From NCBI GenBank assembly GCA_905478225.1, contig CAJQHR010000001.1, positions 62,001 to 126,000 of the forward strand: a stretch of 64,000 nt of DNA, given 5' to 3'. The number at the start of each line of letters is the position of its first letter. The stretch's first letter is position 1. A model generated the notes under the pieces. That model ran no database searches. It was not told where the DNA came from and saw only the letters and a program-made list of their open reading frames with translations. The translations under genes and the position numbers were made by a program. Below, one piece after another: positions 36,969-45,133 of the stretch. The stretch is from an uncultured Crocinitomix sp. GTDB taxonomy: Bacteria > Bacteroidota > Bacteroidia > Flavobacteriales_D > Crocinitomicaceae.

Positions 36969-39900
36969 ATGAAAAAGGCGCTACTCTTTACTTTTCCAAT
37001 TTTTATTCTCATTTCTTGTGGGGGCAATTCAGATGCAGATACAGATGGGTCTGATTCTACTGTAGGTTTGGAGGAATCAATGTCATTTGAAACCTTAGAA
37101 GCTTCTAAAACAGGGATTGATTTTTACAATACTGTTGAGGAAAATGAACAATTCAACTTTTACACGTATGAGTACATCTATAATGGTGCGGGCGTAGCTG
37201 TTGGTGATATTAATAATGATGGATTAACAGATATTTACTTTGCCGGTAATCAAGTTCAAGACAAACTTTATTTAAATAAAGGCAACATGGAATTTGAAGA
37301 TATCAGCAGTTCCGCCTTTGATGAGAATGCGAACGAAGGTTGGCATACAGGTGTGAACATGGTGGATATTAATGCAGATGGTTTTTTAGATATTTATGTT
37401 TGTCGTTCAGGAGACCCTGAAGATAAAACCCTCATGGGTAACTTACTTTTCATCAACAATCAAGATAATACATTTACAGAAAAAGGAGCGGAATATGGAG
37501 TGGATATTCAACGCCGCTCAACTCACTCGGCATTTTTCGATTATGATAATGATGGAGATTTAGATTTATACGTTTTAAATCACCCGAATAAACTTCCTGA
37601 AGATAAATTAGTAACAGCTTCAGAATTTAGACGAATTAAAATGTTTGGAGAAGATGCAGATGTACTTTTAGAAAATAAGGACGGTAAATTTGAAGATGTA
37701 TCTGAAAAAGCGGGTATCCTGAGTAATTGCTATGGTTTAGGAATTGCCATAGGGGATTTGGATGGGAATGGTTATTCGGATATATACATTTCTAATGATT
37801 ATCAAGATCCAGATTTGGTTTACATGAACCGTGGTGATGGAACCTTTGTTCAAGATGTTGAACGAAGAACACAACATATTTCCAACTATTCCATGGGGAA
37901 CGACATAGCCGATTTTAATAATGATGGTTATTTAGATATAATGACAGTGGATATGGCGGCCGAGGATCATGTGCGCTCAAAACGAAACATGGGAGCCATG
38001 AGTTCAAAAGATTTTTGGGAGACAGTAACATTGGGCATGCACTATCAATACATGTTTAACGGTTTGCAAATGAACAATGGAAATGGCACATTTACAGAAG
38101 TTTCACAAATTGCGGGGGTATCTAAAACCGATTGGAGTTGGGCACCTTTATTTGCCGATTTTGACAATGATGGTCATAAAGATTTATTTATCACAAACGG
38201 TTATAATCGAGAAGCGCGTGATAATGATTATGGGTTAGAATATGATCGCCGTGCTTTCTATGGAGATACACTTACATATGAAGAGGGATTGGCCATAATG
38301 CCGACCGCAAAAATTTATAACTACATTTTTAAAAATGATGGCGACATAGGTTTTACTAAAAAAGTGGATGAATGGAAATTTGATGCTCCTGTTAATTCTA
38401 ACGGGGCTGCTTTTGCCGATTTAGATAATGATGGCGATCTCGATTTAATCGTCAATAATATGGAAGAAACTTCTTTCATTATGGAGAATAAATTACAAAG
38501 TTCAAATAGCTATGTGCGCCTAAATGTAAAAGGAGAAGAGAAAAACATTAACGCAATTGGTGCAAGGGTAACCATTACCACCGGCGACAATATTCAATAT
38601 CATGAAATTCAAGTGACGAGAGGATACGAATCTTCGGTTGAGCATACCATCCATTTTGGATTAGGGAATGTTGACAAAATAGATAAGTTAGAAATTGAAT
38701 GGTTAAATGGGCGTAAATTAACACGTGAAAATTTAGCCGTGAATCAAACGCATACAATTAAAATTAGTGAGGCAAATGGTACCCAAACGGATGAGCCAAG
38801 GCAACCGCCTTTATTTACGAATATTACTGATTCAGTATTTACATTTTCGCATACTGAAGCAAAAGTAAACGATTTTGAACGTGAGGTGCTAATGCCACAT
38901 AAAATGTCTCAATTAGGGCCATTTATTTCTGAAGGAGATGTGAATGGAGATGGGCTAGATGATCTTTTTATTTCTGGAGCAACAGGTTTTTCTGGAGTAA
39001 TGTATATTCAGAATGAAAATGGTGGTTTTTCCGAAAAATCAGGACCTTGGTCTCAGGGTAAAGCACGTGAGGAACTAGGGTCGGCATTTGTAGATGTTGA
39101 TGGGGATGGTGACCAAGATTTATATGTCGTTTCAGGAGGAAATGAATATGACTTTAGTATTAGATTCTATCAAGATCAACTCTATATAAATGATGGGAAA
39201 GGAAATTTCAAAAATGAAACTGTAACACGACTACCTAAATTAGAGGCTTCGGGACAAAGTGTTGCCGTGGGGGATTATGATGGAGATGGAGATCCTGATC
39301 TTTATGTCGGCGGAAGACAAATGCCAGGGTTTTATCCATATACCACGCGTAGCTTCTTATTAGAAAATGTAGACGGTAAATTTACAGATGTTACTTCTTC
39401 AACAGTTGGTTCTAATCAAACCGAAGAAAGTATTAGTCTTGCTGCACCAGGAATGGTGACAGATGCCATATTTGATGATTTTGATAATGATAACGATTTA
39501 GATTTAGTAATTGTTGGAGAGTGGATGCCAATAACTTTCTTTGAAAACAGCAACGGAAAATTTGATGATGTCACTAAAAGATACAATCCTTCTGCTCAAC
39601 GCGGTTGGTGGTATTCCATTTCTAAAGGTGATTTTAACGGAGATGGCAAATCAGATTATATAGTGGGTAACGTTGGAGGAAACAATAAGTTCCACCCATC
39701 TGAAACTAAACCACTAGAGATTTATGTGAAAGATTTTGATGAAAATGGAACGGAAGATATTGTTTTAGCGAAATATCAAGATAATATATGTTATCCTGTT
39801 CGCGGAAGACAATGTTCATCTGAACAAATGCCATTTATTAAAAATAAGTTCCCGACTTATGGAGAGTACGCTACGGCTGACATTGATAATATTTATGGAC

Positions 39901-40304
39901 AAGAAGCGCTAGATGCAGCCTTGCATTATTCAGCCAAAAATTTCCATTCTGTAGTTCTTATGAGCAATGATGGCGGTTTTGAAGAGCAAGATTTACCAAT
40001 ATTTGCGCAATTGGGGCCTGTTAATAAATCCATTGTGTTTGATGCGAATAATGACGGAAATATGGATGTCGTCACAGTTGGTAATAATTTCTCCGTTGAG
40101 GTAGAAACGGTGAGGTATGATGGTGGCAGAGGTGCCGTGCTTCTAGGTGACGGGAAAGGTAATTTTGAGCAATTGTCACCCCTTGAGTCTGGTTTCTTCG
40201 AGAATAATGATTGTAAAGATATGGTGCGTATTGAACATGATGGCAGCACTATGTTAATTACGGTGTCAAACAGGAATAAAGCAAAAACGTTCTTGTTAAA
40301 CTAA
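36969..40304 (+). CDS. CRTAC1-like FG-GAP/VCBS repeat lipoprotein with ASPIC/UnbV domain (copy 1)
   Basis: 1111 residues. The lipoprotein signal MKKALLFTFPIFILISCGG places the lipidated Cys at 17. The body consists of many calcium-binding FG-GAP/VCBS cassettes of the DxNxDGxxD type (for example DINNDGLTDIY near residue 80 and DFNNDGYLDI), grouped in two propeller-like halves. An ASPIC/UnbV domain sits between them (about 510-590, EIEWLNGRKLTRENLAVNQ). The family is common in Bacteroidota as large surface or periplasmic lipoproteins; the function is not settled. It is a close paralogue of 41670-45011. It lacks a T9SS tail, so lipid anchoring rather than T9SS export is expected. Confidence 0.92.
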   Translation: MKKALLFTFPIFILISCGGNSDADTDGSDSTVGLEESMSFETLEASKTGIDFYNTVEENEQFNFYTYEYIYNGAGVAVGDINNDGLTDIYFAGNQVQDKLYLNKGNMEFEDISSSAFDENANEGWHTGVNMVDINADGFLDIYVCRSGDPEDKTLMGNLLFINNQDNTFTEKGAEYGVDIQRRSTHSAFFDYDNDGDLDLYVLNHPNKLPEDKLVTASEFRRIKMFGEDADVLLENKDGKFEDVSEKAGILSNCYGLGIAIGDLDGNGYSDIYISNDYQDPDLVYMNRGDGTFVQDVERRTQHISNYSMGNDIADFNNDGYLDIMTVDMAAEDHVRSKRNMGAMSSKDFWETVTLGMHYQYMFNGLQMNNGNGTFTEVSQIAGVSKTDWSWAPLFADFDNDGHKDLFITNGYNREARDNDYGLEYDRRAFYGDTLTYEEGLAIMPTAKIYNYIFKNDGDIGFTKKVDEWKFDAPVNSNGAAFADLDNDGDLDLIVNNMEETSFIMENKLQSSNSYVRLNVKGEEKNINAIGARVTITTGDNIQYHEIQVTRGYESSVEHTIHFGLGNVDKIDKLEIEWLNGRKLTRENLAVNQTHTIKISEANGTQTDEPRQPPLFTNITDSVFTFSHTEAKVNDFEREVLMPHKMSQLGPFISEGDVNGDGLDDLFISGATGFSGVMYIQNENGGFSEKSGPWSQGKAREELGSAFVDVDGDGDQDLYVVSGGNEYDFSIRFYQDQLYINDGKGNFKNETVTRLPKLEASGQSVAVGDYDGDGDPDLYVGGRQMPGFYPYTTRSFLLENVDGKFTDVTSSTVGSNQTEESISLAAPGMVTDAIFDDFDNDNDLDLVIVGEWMPITFFENSNGKFDDVTKRYNPSAQRGWWYSISKGDFNGDGKSDYIVGNVGGNNKFHPSETKPLEIYVKDFDENGTEDIVLAKYQDNICYPVRGRQCSSEQMPFIKNKFPTYGEYATADIDNIYGQEALDAALHYSAKNFHSVVLMSNDGGFEEQDLPIFAQLGPVNKSIVFDANNDGNMDVVTVGNNFSVEVETVRYDGGRGAVLLGDGKGNFEQLSPLESGFFENNDCKDMVRIEHDGSTMLITVSNRNKAKTFLLN

Positions 40305-40657
40305 GATAATCAAGCCGCCAGTCGAATTTTTGCACGTTCAGTAAACCCGCAGTTCTGGATCAAGAAAGAATCGTCATTCTACAATGCCAGAATTGTAACT
40401 ACGCGGTGTTAAAAATTAAACCAGAGCAACGCTTCCCTCAAAGGGGTAGTCATTTTTTTGTTGACCTAAAGCAAATAAAATATCAGCACGATTGTATCAA
40501 ACACAACATCACAACATCACCACGCATCCAAACAACATCACACACACAACAGTAAAACAACAACATACACAAAACACACCATTTGACAGCACGCTGCACT
40601 TAAAACACGCCGCACCAAACCCTCAAAACTCAACCTCCAAACTCAAACACAAAAGGT
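40305..40657. other. Gene-free stretch with nested inverted repeats and an A/C-rich tract
   Basis: No credible gene. The first part contains three nested complementary pairs (40347-40406): CCGC/GCGG outside, CAGTTCTGG/CCAGAATTG (one G-T) in the middle, and AGAAT/ATTCT around a CGTC tip. A small hairpin CCCT-CAA-AGGG followed by a T run (about 40434-40461) may end the upstream gene. From about 40490 to 40655 the + strand is strongly A/C-rich and G-poor with CA-type repeats. Confidence 0.5.
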
Positions 40658-41443
40658 CTAAAGACTTTTTGTCCTCCCTCCATCAACAGGAACATTAATT
40701 CCATTAATATAACTCGCCGCCGGAGAAGCTAAAAACGCAATCGCATTTGCGACCTCTTCTGGCTGGGCAATCCGTTTCATTGGAGATGCGTTTGACATTG
40801 TATCCAATATCGCGTCAAACGTTTTGCCAGTTTTACCCGCTTTGTTTTCTATAATTGATTTTAAACGAACGGTATTCGTAGCACCAGGTAAAACATTGTT
40901 TACTGTGATGTTGAATTGTCCCAATTCGTTTGCTAAAGTTTTACTCCAATTGGCTACTGCGCCTCTAATAGTATTTGAAACGCCCAAGCCGTCTAATGGT
41001 TGTTTTACCGAAGTGGAAATAATGTTGATAATTCGGCCATAACCGGCTGCTTTCATTTTTCCCTGAACGGCTTGCACCATAATATGGTTGCAAATTAAAT
41101 GTTGGTTAAAAGCTGCTGTAAATTCATCTGTCTTAGCCGCATGAATAGGTCCGCCTGCTGGTCCGCCTGTATTGTTCACAAGTATCTCAACTGATTTACC
41201 TTCCAAAAAAGCGTTAATTCTTTCACGTAGTTCTTCTGGTTTTGAAAAGTCAGCAACTAAGTAATTGTGCGACTGGCTCTTTTCGGTATCCAATCCACCG
41301 AGTGCAGCTTGAAGTTTCTCTTCGTTACGTGCCACCAAAATTAAGTGTGCTCCTAAATTGGCTAACTCTTTTGCAGCTGCCAAACCAATGCCTTGTGTAC
41401 TTCCACAAACTATGGCTGTTTTCCCTGTTAAATCTAAGTTCAT
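40658..41443 (-). CDS. SDR family oxidoreductase lacking the usual YxxxK pair
   Basis: 261 residues with a Rossmann fold: CGSTQGIGLAAAKEL (the TGxxxGIG-type NAD(P) loop, about residues 13-27), the NNTGGPAGGP strand (NNAG equivalent), and PGATNTVR after the substrate region; the end ASYINGINVPVDGG is the classic SDR C-terminus. The serine is present (IISTSVKQP), but the place of the catalytic Tyr-x-x-x-Lys is taken by Ser-Asn-Thr-Ile-Arg (GLGVSNTIRGA). I know this SNxxR pattern from a subgroup of FabG-like SDRs, so it is probably a genuine subfamily rather than decay. The reaction is unknown. It is inverted between the two ASPIC/UnbV genes. Confidence 0.88.
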   Translation of the reverse strand: MNLDLTGKTAIVCGSTQGIGLAAAKELANLGAHLILVARNEEKLQAALGGLDTEKSQSHNYLVADFSKPEELRERINAFLEGKSVEILVNNTGGPAGGPIHAAKTDEFTAAFNQHLICNHIMVQAVQGKMKAAGYGRIINIISTSVKQPLDGLGVSNTIRGAVANWSKTLANELGQFNITVNNVLPGATNTVRLKSIIENKAGKTGKTFDAILDTMSNASPMKRIAQPEEVANAIAFLASPAASYINGINVPVDGGRTKSL

Positions 41444-41616
41444 CTGAAAATTATTTCCGATAAAGTTAGTATATTTGTTAGTTAGTTTCTGATCGAAAAT
41501 GGATGAATTTTATAAATCGTGTAAAATTCACGAAATAGTTTTTGTTTTTTCTTTACGAGACGCCTGTGCGTCAAGTGATAAGAGTGAATGAAAATAGATC
41601 ATCCGTCCCATAAAGA

Positions 41617-41624
41617 TAGATTTG
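41617..41624 (+). promoter_or_regulatory. -7 element TAGATTTG before the second ASPIC/UnbV lipoprotein gene
   Basis: Matches TAnnTTTG, 45 bases upstream of the ATG at 41670. A second perfect match, TATATTTG, lies at 41470-41477, and a GACGC-CTGT-GCGTC hairpin at 41559-41572 would be in its leader. Which one is used cannot be told. Confidence 0.4.
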
Positions 41625-41669
41625 AGATTTGTGATAGAGACGCGTTATTAAAATAAAAAAACAAGACAG

Positions 41670-44600
41670 ATGAAAAAGCTTCTCCTCTTTATACTTCCAA
41701 TTTTATTTTTGGCTTCATGCGCTGGTGATTTTGACAATACAGATGATGTGCAAGTAGACTCTTTGCAAACGTCTGATTACTCAATGGAATTTGAGACGTT
41801 GCCATTTGAAAAAACAGGGATCGATTTTCACAATTCAATTTCGGAAAATGAAGACTTTAACTTCTTTAATTATGAGTACATCTATAATGGCGGCGGTGTT
41901 GCAGTTGGTGATATAAATAATGACGGCTTAACCGATATTTACTTCACAGGAAATCAAGTGCAAGATAAATTGTATTTGAACAAAGGGGATATGGTATTTG
42001 AGGATATTACGGGGTCTGCTTTTGATGAAAGCGCTAACATAGGTTGGCATACTGGGGTGAACATGGTCGATTTCAATGCGGATGGTTATTTAGACATCTA
42101 CGTTTGTCGTTCTGGAAATCCGGAGGATAAAACCTTACTTCAAAACATGCTCTTTATCAATAATCAAGACAATACGTTTACCGAGCGCGCGGCGGAATTT
42201 GGTGTAAATGTGGAAAAACGATCTACTCACGCCGCTTTTTTTGATTTTGATAATGATGGAGATTTGGATTTATATGTACTCAATCACCCCATTAAATCAC
42301 CCACCGATAGATTCGTTTCGGTAGATGAATTTAAGCGATTAAAAAAATATGGAGAAGATGCTGATGTCTTTCTAGAAAATCAAGATGGAATGTATGTGGA
42401 TATTTCTAAAGCCGCGGGTATCGAGAATAATTGTTTTGGATTAGGAATAGCTATTGGCGATTTAGACGGGAATGGTTATGCTGATGTTTATATCTCTAAT
42501 GATTATCAAGATCCAGATTTTATTTATATGAATAATGGAGACGGTACTTTTTCTGAAGAGGTAGGTGAGCGAACCAAGCATATTTCAAATTTCTCAATGG
42601 GGAATGATATTGCCGATTTTAACAACGACGGTTTTAACGATATTTTCACAGTTGATATGGCTGCGGAAGATCATGTGCGCTCTAAGCGAAATATGGGCGG
42701 AATGAGTACGAAAAACTTCTGGGACCTGGTTTATGTAGGGTTTCATTATCAATACATGTTTAATGGCTTGCAAATGAACAACGGTGATGGAACATTTACT
42801 GAAGTGTCTCAAGCAGCTGGAGTTTCAAAAACCGATTGGAGTTGGGCGCCTTTATTTGCCGACTTTGATAATGATGGTAAAAGAGATTTATTCGTGACTA
42901 ACGGTTACCGCCGTGAGGCAAGAGACAATGATTACACGATCGATTATATGCAGAAAGAAGCAGAAGGTAAAATCGAAAACTACGAAGATGGTCTGGCTTT
43001 GATGCCAACGTCCAAGATTTTTAATTATGTCTATCAAAATGATGGAGATATTCATTTTACTAAAAAAACAGCAGATTGGAAATTTGAACAACCTGTAAAT
43101 TCAAGTGGAGCAGCATTTGCGGATTTTGATAATGATGGAGATTTAGATTTGGTACTCAATAATATGGAAGAAGCTTCTTTTATTATGGAAAACAAATTAG
43201 AAGGCCCTAATAATTACATCCGTTTTAATATTGACGGAGCAGCCAAAAATGTTGATGCTATTGGCGCAACAATTAAAATTACAATTGGTGACGAAATTCA
43301 ATTTCATGAAATTCATGTTTCTCGTGGTTATGAATCTTCTGTTGAACGAATTGTTCATTTCGGAGTTGGAGAATCTAAAACAATCGATAAAGTAGAGATT
43401 AAATGGTCAAATGGTGATGTAATGACCAAAGAAAACTTGGCGGTGAATCAAGTTCATAGTTTTTCACCGAAAGATGCTAACGGAATAATGGCGGCTGACC
43501 AAAAAATGAAACAGCCCTTTGTAGACGTGTCAGATTCGTTGTTTACATTCCAGCATGTAGAGATGCCGGTGGACGATTTTGAAACAGAGGTCTTATTACC
43601 ACATAAAATGTCTCAGCTTGGGCCATTTGTTTCTAAGGGAGATGTAAATGGAGATGACCTAGAAGATATCTATGTATCAGGTGCTGCTGATTTTGCAGGT
43701 AAATTGTATATCCAAAAAGCAAATGTTGGCTTTGTGGAGCAAAAAGGACCATGGAGCGCGCAAGTGTTGCGCGAAGAGATGGATTCAAAAATGGTAGATG
43801 TGGATAATGACGGTGATTTAGATTTGTACGTCGTGTCAGGTGGGAATGAATACAATTACAGTTCACCTATGATTCAAGATCAACTTTATATTAATGATGG
43901 ACTAGGTAATTTTAAAAATGAAACCGTCAATCGTCTTCCAAGTATGCCAACATCTGGGCAAAGACTTGCCGTTGCAGATTATGATAATGATGGAGACATG
44001 GATCTATTTATCGCAGGTAGACAAACGCCAGGTTTTTATCCTTTTTCACCACGTAGCTTTTTATTGCAAAATAATGGCGCTGGCGTGTTTGCTGATGTAG
44101 CTCCGCAATCCGTAGCACCAAATGAGGCAGCTGACAATAGAAGCATTATGGGGCCAGGTATGGTAACAGATGCCCTTTTTGATGATTTTGATGGAGATGA
44201 TGACTTAGATTTAATCGTTGTAGGCGAATGGATGCCGATTACTTTCTTCGAAAATACGGATGGCAAATTTGCAGATGTAACAAGTAAGTACAATCCTGAA
44301 GCAGATATAGGATGGTGGTATTCCATTTCTAAAGGAGATTTTAACGGAGATGGTAAAAATGACTATGTTGCCGGGAATGTTGGAAGAAATAATAAGTTTC
44401 ATCCTTCAAAAGACAAACCCTTAGAAATTTATTGTCATGATTTTGATGAAAATGGGACTTATGACATTGTTTTGGCCAAATATCAAAACAATATTTGCTA
44501 TCCAGTTCGAGGTAGACAGTGTTCATCTGAACAAACGCCTTTTATAAAGAAAAAGTTCCCAACTTATAGTGAATTCTCTACTGCAGATGTGGAAAATATT

Positions 44601-45011
44601 TATGGTACAGAAGCATTAGAAGCTGCACTCCATTATTCAGCAACCAATTTCCATTCCGTGATTTTATTAAGTAACGGAACCAATTATGGGATTGAAGATT
44701 TACCTTCACATGCCCAACTTGGGCCAATGAACAAGTCGATTCCTATGGACGTTAACAATGACGGGCATTTGGATTTAGTGGCAGCAGGAAATAATTATGG
44801 AACTGAGGTAGAAACAATTCGTTATGACGGAGGTCGTGGAACAGTTCTTATAGGAAATGGAAAAGGGAGTTTTGAACAACTTTCGCCATTGGAATCAGGG
44901 TTCTTTGAGTCAGAAGATTGTAAAGATATGACGCTCATTAAATACGGTGAGCAACAATTGATAATTACCGTGTCTAACCGCGCTAAATCTAAAACGTTTT
45001 TGGTGAACTAA
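41670..45011 (+). CDS. CRTAC1-like FG-GAP/VCBS repeat lipoprotein with ASPIC/UnbV domain (copy 2)
   Basis: 1113 residues, aligned end to end with copy 1 at 36969-40304: the same lipoprotein signal with Cys17 (FLASCAG), the same SxENEDFNFFNYEYIYNGGG opening, the same FG-GAP cassettes, the ASPIC/UnbV segment (KIEWSNGDVMTKENLAVNQ-like), and the same end (SNRAKSKTFLVN). Differences are scattered over the whole length, so the duplication is not recent. Function is unknown; a calcium-stabilised propeller at the cell envelope is expected. It has its own promoter-like elements and is followed by an A/T-rich hairpin. Confidence 0.92.
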   Translation: MKKLLLFILPILFLASCAGDFDNTDDVQVDSLQTSDYSMEFETLPFEKTGIDFHNSISENEDFNFFNYEYIYNGGGVAVGDINNDGLTDIYFTGNQVQDKLYLNKGDMVFEDITGSAFDESANIGWHTGVNMVDFNADGYLDIYVCRSGNPEDKTLLQNMLFINNQDNTFTERAAEFGVNVEKRSTHAAFFDFDNDGDLDLYVLNHPIKSPTDRFVSVDEFKRLKKYGEDADVFLENQDGMYVDISKAAGIENNCFGLGIAIGDLDGNGYADVYISNDYQDPDFIYMNNGDGTFSEEVGERTKHISNFSMGNDIADFNNDGFNDIFTVDMAAEDHVRSKRNMGGMSTKNFWDLVYVGFHYQYMFNGLQMNNGDGTFTEVSQAAGVSKTDWSWAPLFADFDNDGKRDLFVTNGYRREARDNDYTIDYMQKEAEGKIENYEDGLALMPTSKIFNYVYQNDGDIHFTKKTADWKFEQPVNSSGAAFADFDNDGDLDLVLNNMEEASFIMENKLEGPNNYIRFNIDGAAKNVDAIGATIKITIGDEIQFHEIHVSRGYESSVERIVHFGVGESKTIDKVEIKWSNGDVMTKENLAVNQVHSFSPKDANGIMAADQKMKQPFVDVSDSLFTFQHVEMPVDDFETEVLLPHKMSQLGPFVSKGDVNGDDLEDIYVSGAADFAGKLYIQKANVGFVEQKGPWSAQVLREEMDSKMVDVDNDGDLDLYVVSGGNEYNYSSPMIQDQLYINDGLGNFKNETVNRLPSMPTSGQRLAVADYDNDGDMDLFIAGRQTPGFYPFSPRSFLLQNNGAGVFADVAPQSVAPNEAADNRSIMGPGMVTDALFDDFDGDDDLDLIVVGEWMPITFFENTDGKFADVTSKYNPEADIGWWYSISKGDFNGDGKNDYVAGNVGRNNKFHPSKDKPLEIYCHDFDENGTYDIVLAKYQNNICYPVRGRQCSSEQTPFIKKKFPTYSEFSTADVENIYGTEALEAALHYSATNFHSVILLSNGTNYGIEDLPSHAQLGPMNKSIPMDVNNDGHLDLVAAGNNYGTEVETIRYDGGRGTVLIGNGKGSFEQLSPLESGFFESEDCKDMTLIKYGEQQLIITVSNRAKSKTFLVN

Positions 45012-45027
45012 TCGAATTTAGGGGGTT

Positions 45028-45057
45028 TAGAAAAAAAAGATGACACACTTTTTTCTA
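45028..45057 (+). terminator. Possible weak terminator after the second ASPIC/UnbV gene
   Basis: TAGAAAAAAAAG (45028-45039) can pair with CTTTTTTCTA (45048-45057). The stem is almost all A-T, so its strength is doubtful. Confidence 0.35.
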
Positions 45058-45063
45058 TTTAAA

Positions 45064-45095
45064 TTTGATTAATCAATCATGTTTTATTACATTAG
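45064..45095 (+). promoter_or_regulatory. Promoter TTTG-N20-TACATTAG
   Basis: TTTG (45064-45067), a 20-base spacer, then TACATTAG (45088-45095), one mismatch from TAnnTTTG. It lies 38 bases before the ATG of the fibronectin-repeat gene, and the spacing is right for a Bacteroidota promoter. Confidence 0.6.
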
Positions 45096-45133
45096 CGAAA
45101 TTAAATCTATAATTTTTAATTTAAAAACTAGTT

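Noticed and set aside
40492-40698. 68-codon frame in the A/C-rich tract
   Set aside because: A product of almost only His, Asn, Thr, Gln and Lys is what CA-repeat DNA gives by chance; it also overlaps the SDR gene end.
40658-41443. SDR gene as cargo of a mobile element between the duplicated lipoprotein genes
   Set aside because: No terminal repeats, transposase or target-site duplication could be seen around it.
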